The notes under the pieces are model-generated. The model did not search any database. It saw only the letters and a program-made list of their open reading frames with translations, and was not told the origin of the DNA. A program made the translations under genes and the position numbers. DNA of 5,254 nucleotides from Bacillus sp. X1(2014) (GTDB taxonomy: Bacteria > Bacillota > Bacilli > Bacillales_B > DSM-18226), in the NCBI RefSeq assembly GCF_007678255.1, contig NZ_VEED01000046.1:1-5254 (forward strand), in the 5' to 3' direction. Numbering within the stretch: the stretch's first letter is position 1; each line of letters opens with the position of its first letter. Shown here one piece after another: positions 4,596 to 5,254 of the stretch.

Positions 4596-4802
4596 ATGAA
4601 TTATGAGTATAAAGAGAAAGTAAAGAAAAATGGTAATCAATTTGTTTCGATTAGGGATAAAGGTGAGAATTCCTTATTGGAAGTAGAAAGAAAAGGGAAT
4701 CAGTTAGAAATAGTTACATATTGGCGTAATGAGAAAACAACCAATTTCACCGTTCCAGTGGTCATGTTTGAGAAAATTTATGAAGGTATGATCCAAGATT
4801 AA
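4596..4802 (+). CDS. 68-residue hypothetical protein
   Basis: ATG 4596 is preceded by TAGGGAGTGG (about 4582-4591), a moderate ribosome binding site with about 8 bases spacing. The frame is open further upstream, but that part lies in repeat copy G, so 4596 is the likely true start. The product begins MNYEYKEKVKKNGNQFVSIR and ends FEKIYEGMIQD. It is soluble and highly charged, with alternating hydrophobic residues (LLEVERKGNQLEIVTYW, TTNFTVPVVMF) suggesting a small beta-sheet domain and a final helix. I do not recognise the family. It is followed by a good repeat-derived terminator and appears to be a single-gene unit. Confidence 0.7.
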   Translation: MNYEYKEKVKKNGNQFVSIRDKGENSLLEVERKGNQLEIVTYWRNEKTTNFTVPVVMFEKIYEGMIQD

Positions 4803-4828
4803 TAAAAAGTGTTTTTACATAAAAGGGT

Positions 4829-4858
4829 AGCATTACTGGAACAACGGTAATGCTTTTT
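4829..4858 (+). terminator. Intrinsic terminator of the 4596 gene
   Basis: AGCATTACTG (4829-4838), loop GAACAA, CGGTAATGCT (4845-4854) forms 10 pairs with one G-U and is followed by TTTTTCTT. It lies 26 bases after the stop codon and forms the core of repeat copy H. Confidence 0.75.
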
Positions 4859-4894
4859 CTTATTGAGGTAACGGGGAAGGTTTGTTAAAGAAGG
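4829..4894 (+). repeat. Interspersed hairpin repeat, copy H (hairpin plus right flank)
   Basis: The right flank TTTTTCTTATTGAGGTAACG followed by GGGAAGGTTTGTTAAAGAAGG matches copies A, D and F. The inner stem is again different in sequence. The left flank is missing or unrecognisable, as in copy A; both copies directly follow a gene. Confidence 0.65.
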
Positions 4895-4994
4895 AATACA
4901 AATGAAATTGGTAGAATAAGTGAATTGAAGAGTATCTATGGGAACTAACGAAGTAAAAAGTTTAAACTAAAATAAGCGCGGGGGGTTAAAAAAT

Positions 4995-5254
4995 ATGAAA
5001 CAATTGGGGACGCTATACTTTTTCTGTGGAAAAATGGGAGCTGGAAAATCGACTAAATCAAAACAATTGGCGATAGATAAACATGCGATACTGTTGTCTG
5101 AGGATGAATGGCTTTCATCTCTTTATCCCAATCAGATTGCATCATTTGAGGACTATCTAAAATTCTCAGCGCAGCTTAAGCCGTTGGTGAAAAAGCATGT
5201 CCAAAACATATTAAGTGTCGGTACAGATGTAGTGATGGATTTTCCAGCTAATAC
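4995..5254 (+). CDS. P-loop ATPase/kinase, AAA_33-like (N-terminal part, runs off the window)
   Basis: The 86 visible residues begin MKQLGTLYFFCGKMGAGKST. GKMGAGKST (12-20) is a complete Walker A motif (GxxGxGKST) directly after the first beta strand. SEDEW (36-40) sits where small P-loop kinases bind their substrate or base, and VVMDFPANT near the window end looks like a second strand with a Walker B-type Asp. This matches the AAA_33 group of small NTP-binding proteins, which includes nucleotide, sugar and antibiotic kinases; the substrate cannot be told. The ATG follows a G-rich site, GGGGGG (about 4980-4985), by about 9 bases. The C-terminus is outside the window. No membrane or export signal is visible, so it should be cytosolic. 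Confidence 0.8.
   Translation, partial: MKQLGTLYFFCGKMGAGKSTKSKQLAIDKHAILLSEDEWLSSLYPNQIASFEDYLKFSAQLKPLVKKHVQNILSVGTDVVMDFPAN

Noticed and set aside
655..4894. CRISPR array or toxin-antitoxin/defence system
   Set aside because: The repeats are irregularly spaced, long and internally variable, with no spacers of constant length and no cas genes. No adjacent gene pair shows toxin-antitoxin or phage-defence features; the single P-loop protein at the end is not enough.

Overview
The window looks like AT-rich chromosomal DNA from a Bacillaceae bacterium (Bacillus, Peribacillus or Neobacillus type). Three things point that way: a DUF6366-type small protein, an Sda-like sporulation checkpoint protein, and strong AGGAGG-type ribosome binding sites with frequent TTG/GTG starts. 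The genus assignment is an inference; no rRNA or universal marker is present.

Layout: the tail of an unknown gene (2-91, +) is followed by a DUF6366-type membrane microprotein (147-359, +) and a 42-residue membrane microprotein (500-628, +). Two minus-strand genes follow: an Sda-like histidine kinase inhibitor (808-963) and a secreted HAD-superfamily phosphatase (1215-2552). The phosphatase has a recognisable promoter, and a strong intrinsic-terminator hairpin lies in its 5' leader, between promoter and ribosome binding site. From 2.7 to 4.6 kb the DNA is gene-poor and looks eroded. It holds a two-helix membrane protein (3020-3310), an apparent 5'-truncated reading frame (3769-3912), a small acidic ORF (4149-4271) and a decayed frame behind an excellent ribosome binding site (4272-4379). 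A 68-residue unknown protein (4596-4802) and the start of a P-loop ATPase/kinase (4995 to the window edge) close the window.

The most striking content is an interspersed repeat of about 40-110 bases. I count eight copies or half copies, all in the same orientation (near 370-436, 655-756, 2841-2931, 3223-3337, 3603-3712, 3931-3970, 4445-4548 and 4829-4894). The flanks are conserved: left 'ACTTAAACTAACGGGTGCAAG', right 'TTTTTCTTATTGAGCTAACG' followed by 'GCAGGTTAGTTCAA'. The hairpin between them differs in sequence from copy to copy but usually stays paired, and a T-run often follows. Several copies sit just 3' of a gene and would work as intrinsic terminators. One copy (3223-3337) supplies the last 26 codons and the stop codon of the 3020 gene, placing a terminator-like hairpin before that stop.

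There is no clear operon or multi-gene system. The genes look independent, and the repeats are the unifying feature. I see no tRNA, rRNA, CRISPR array, transposase gene or replication origin.
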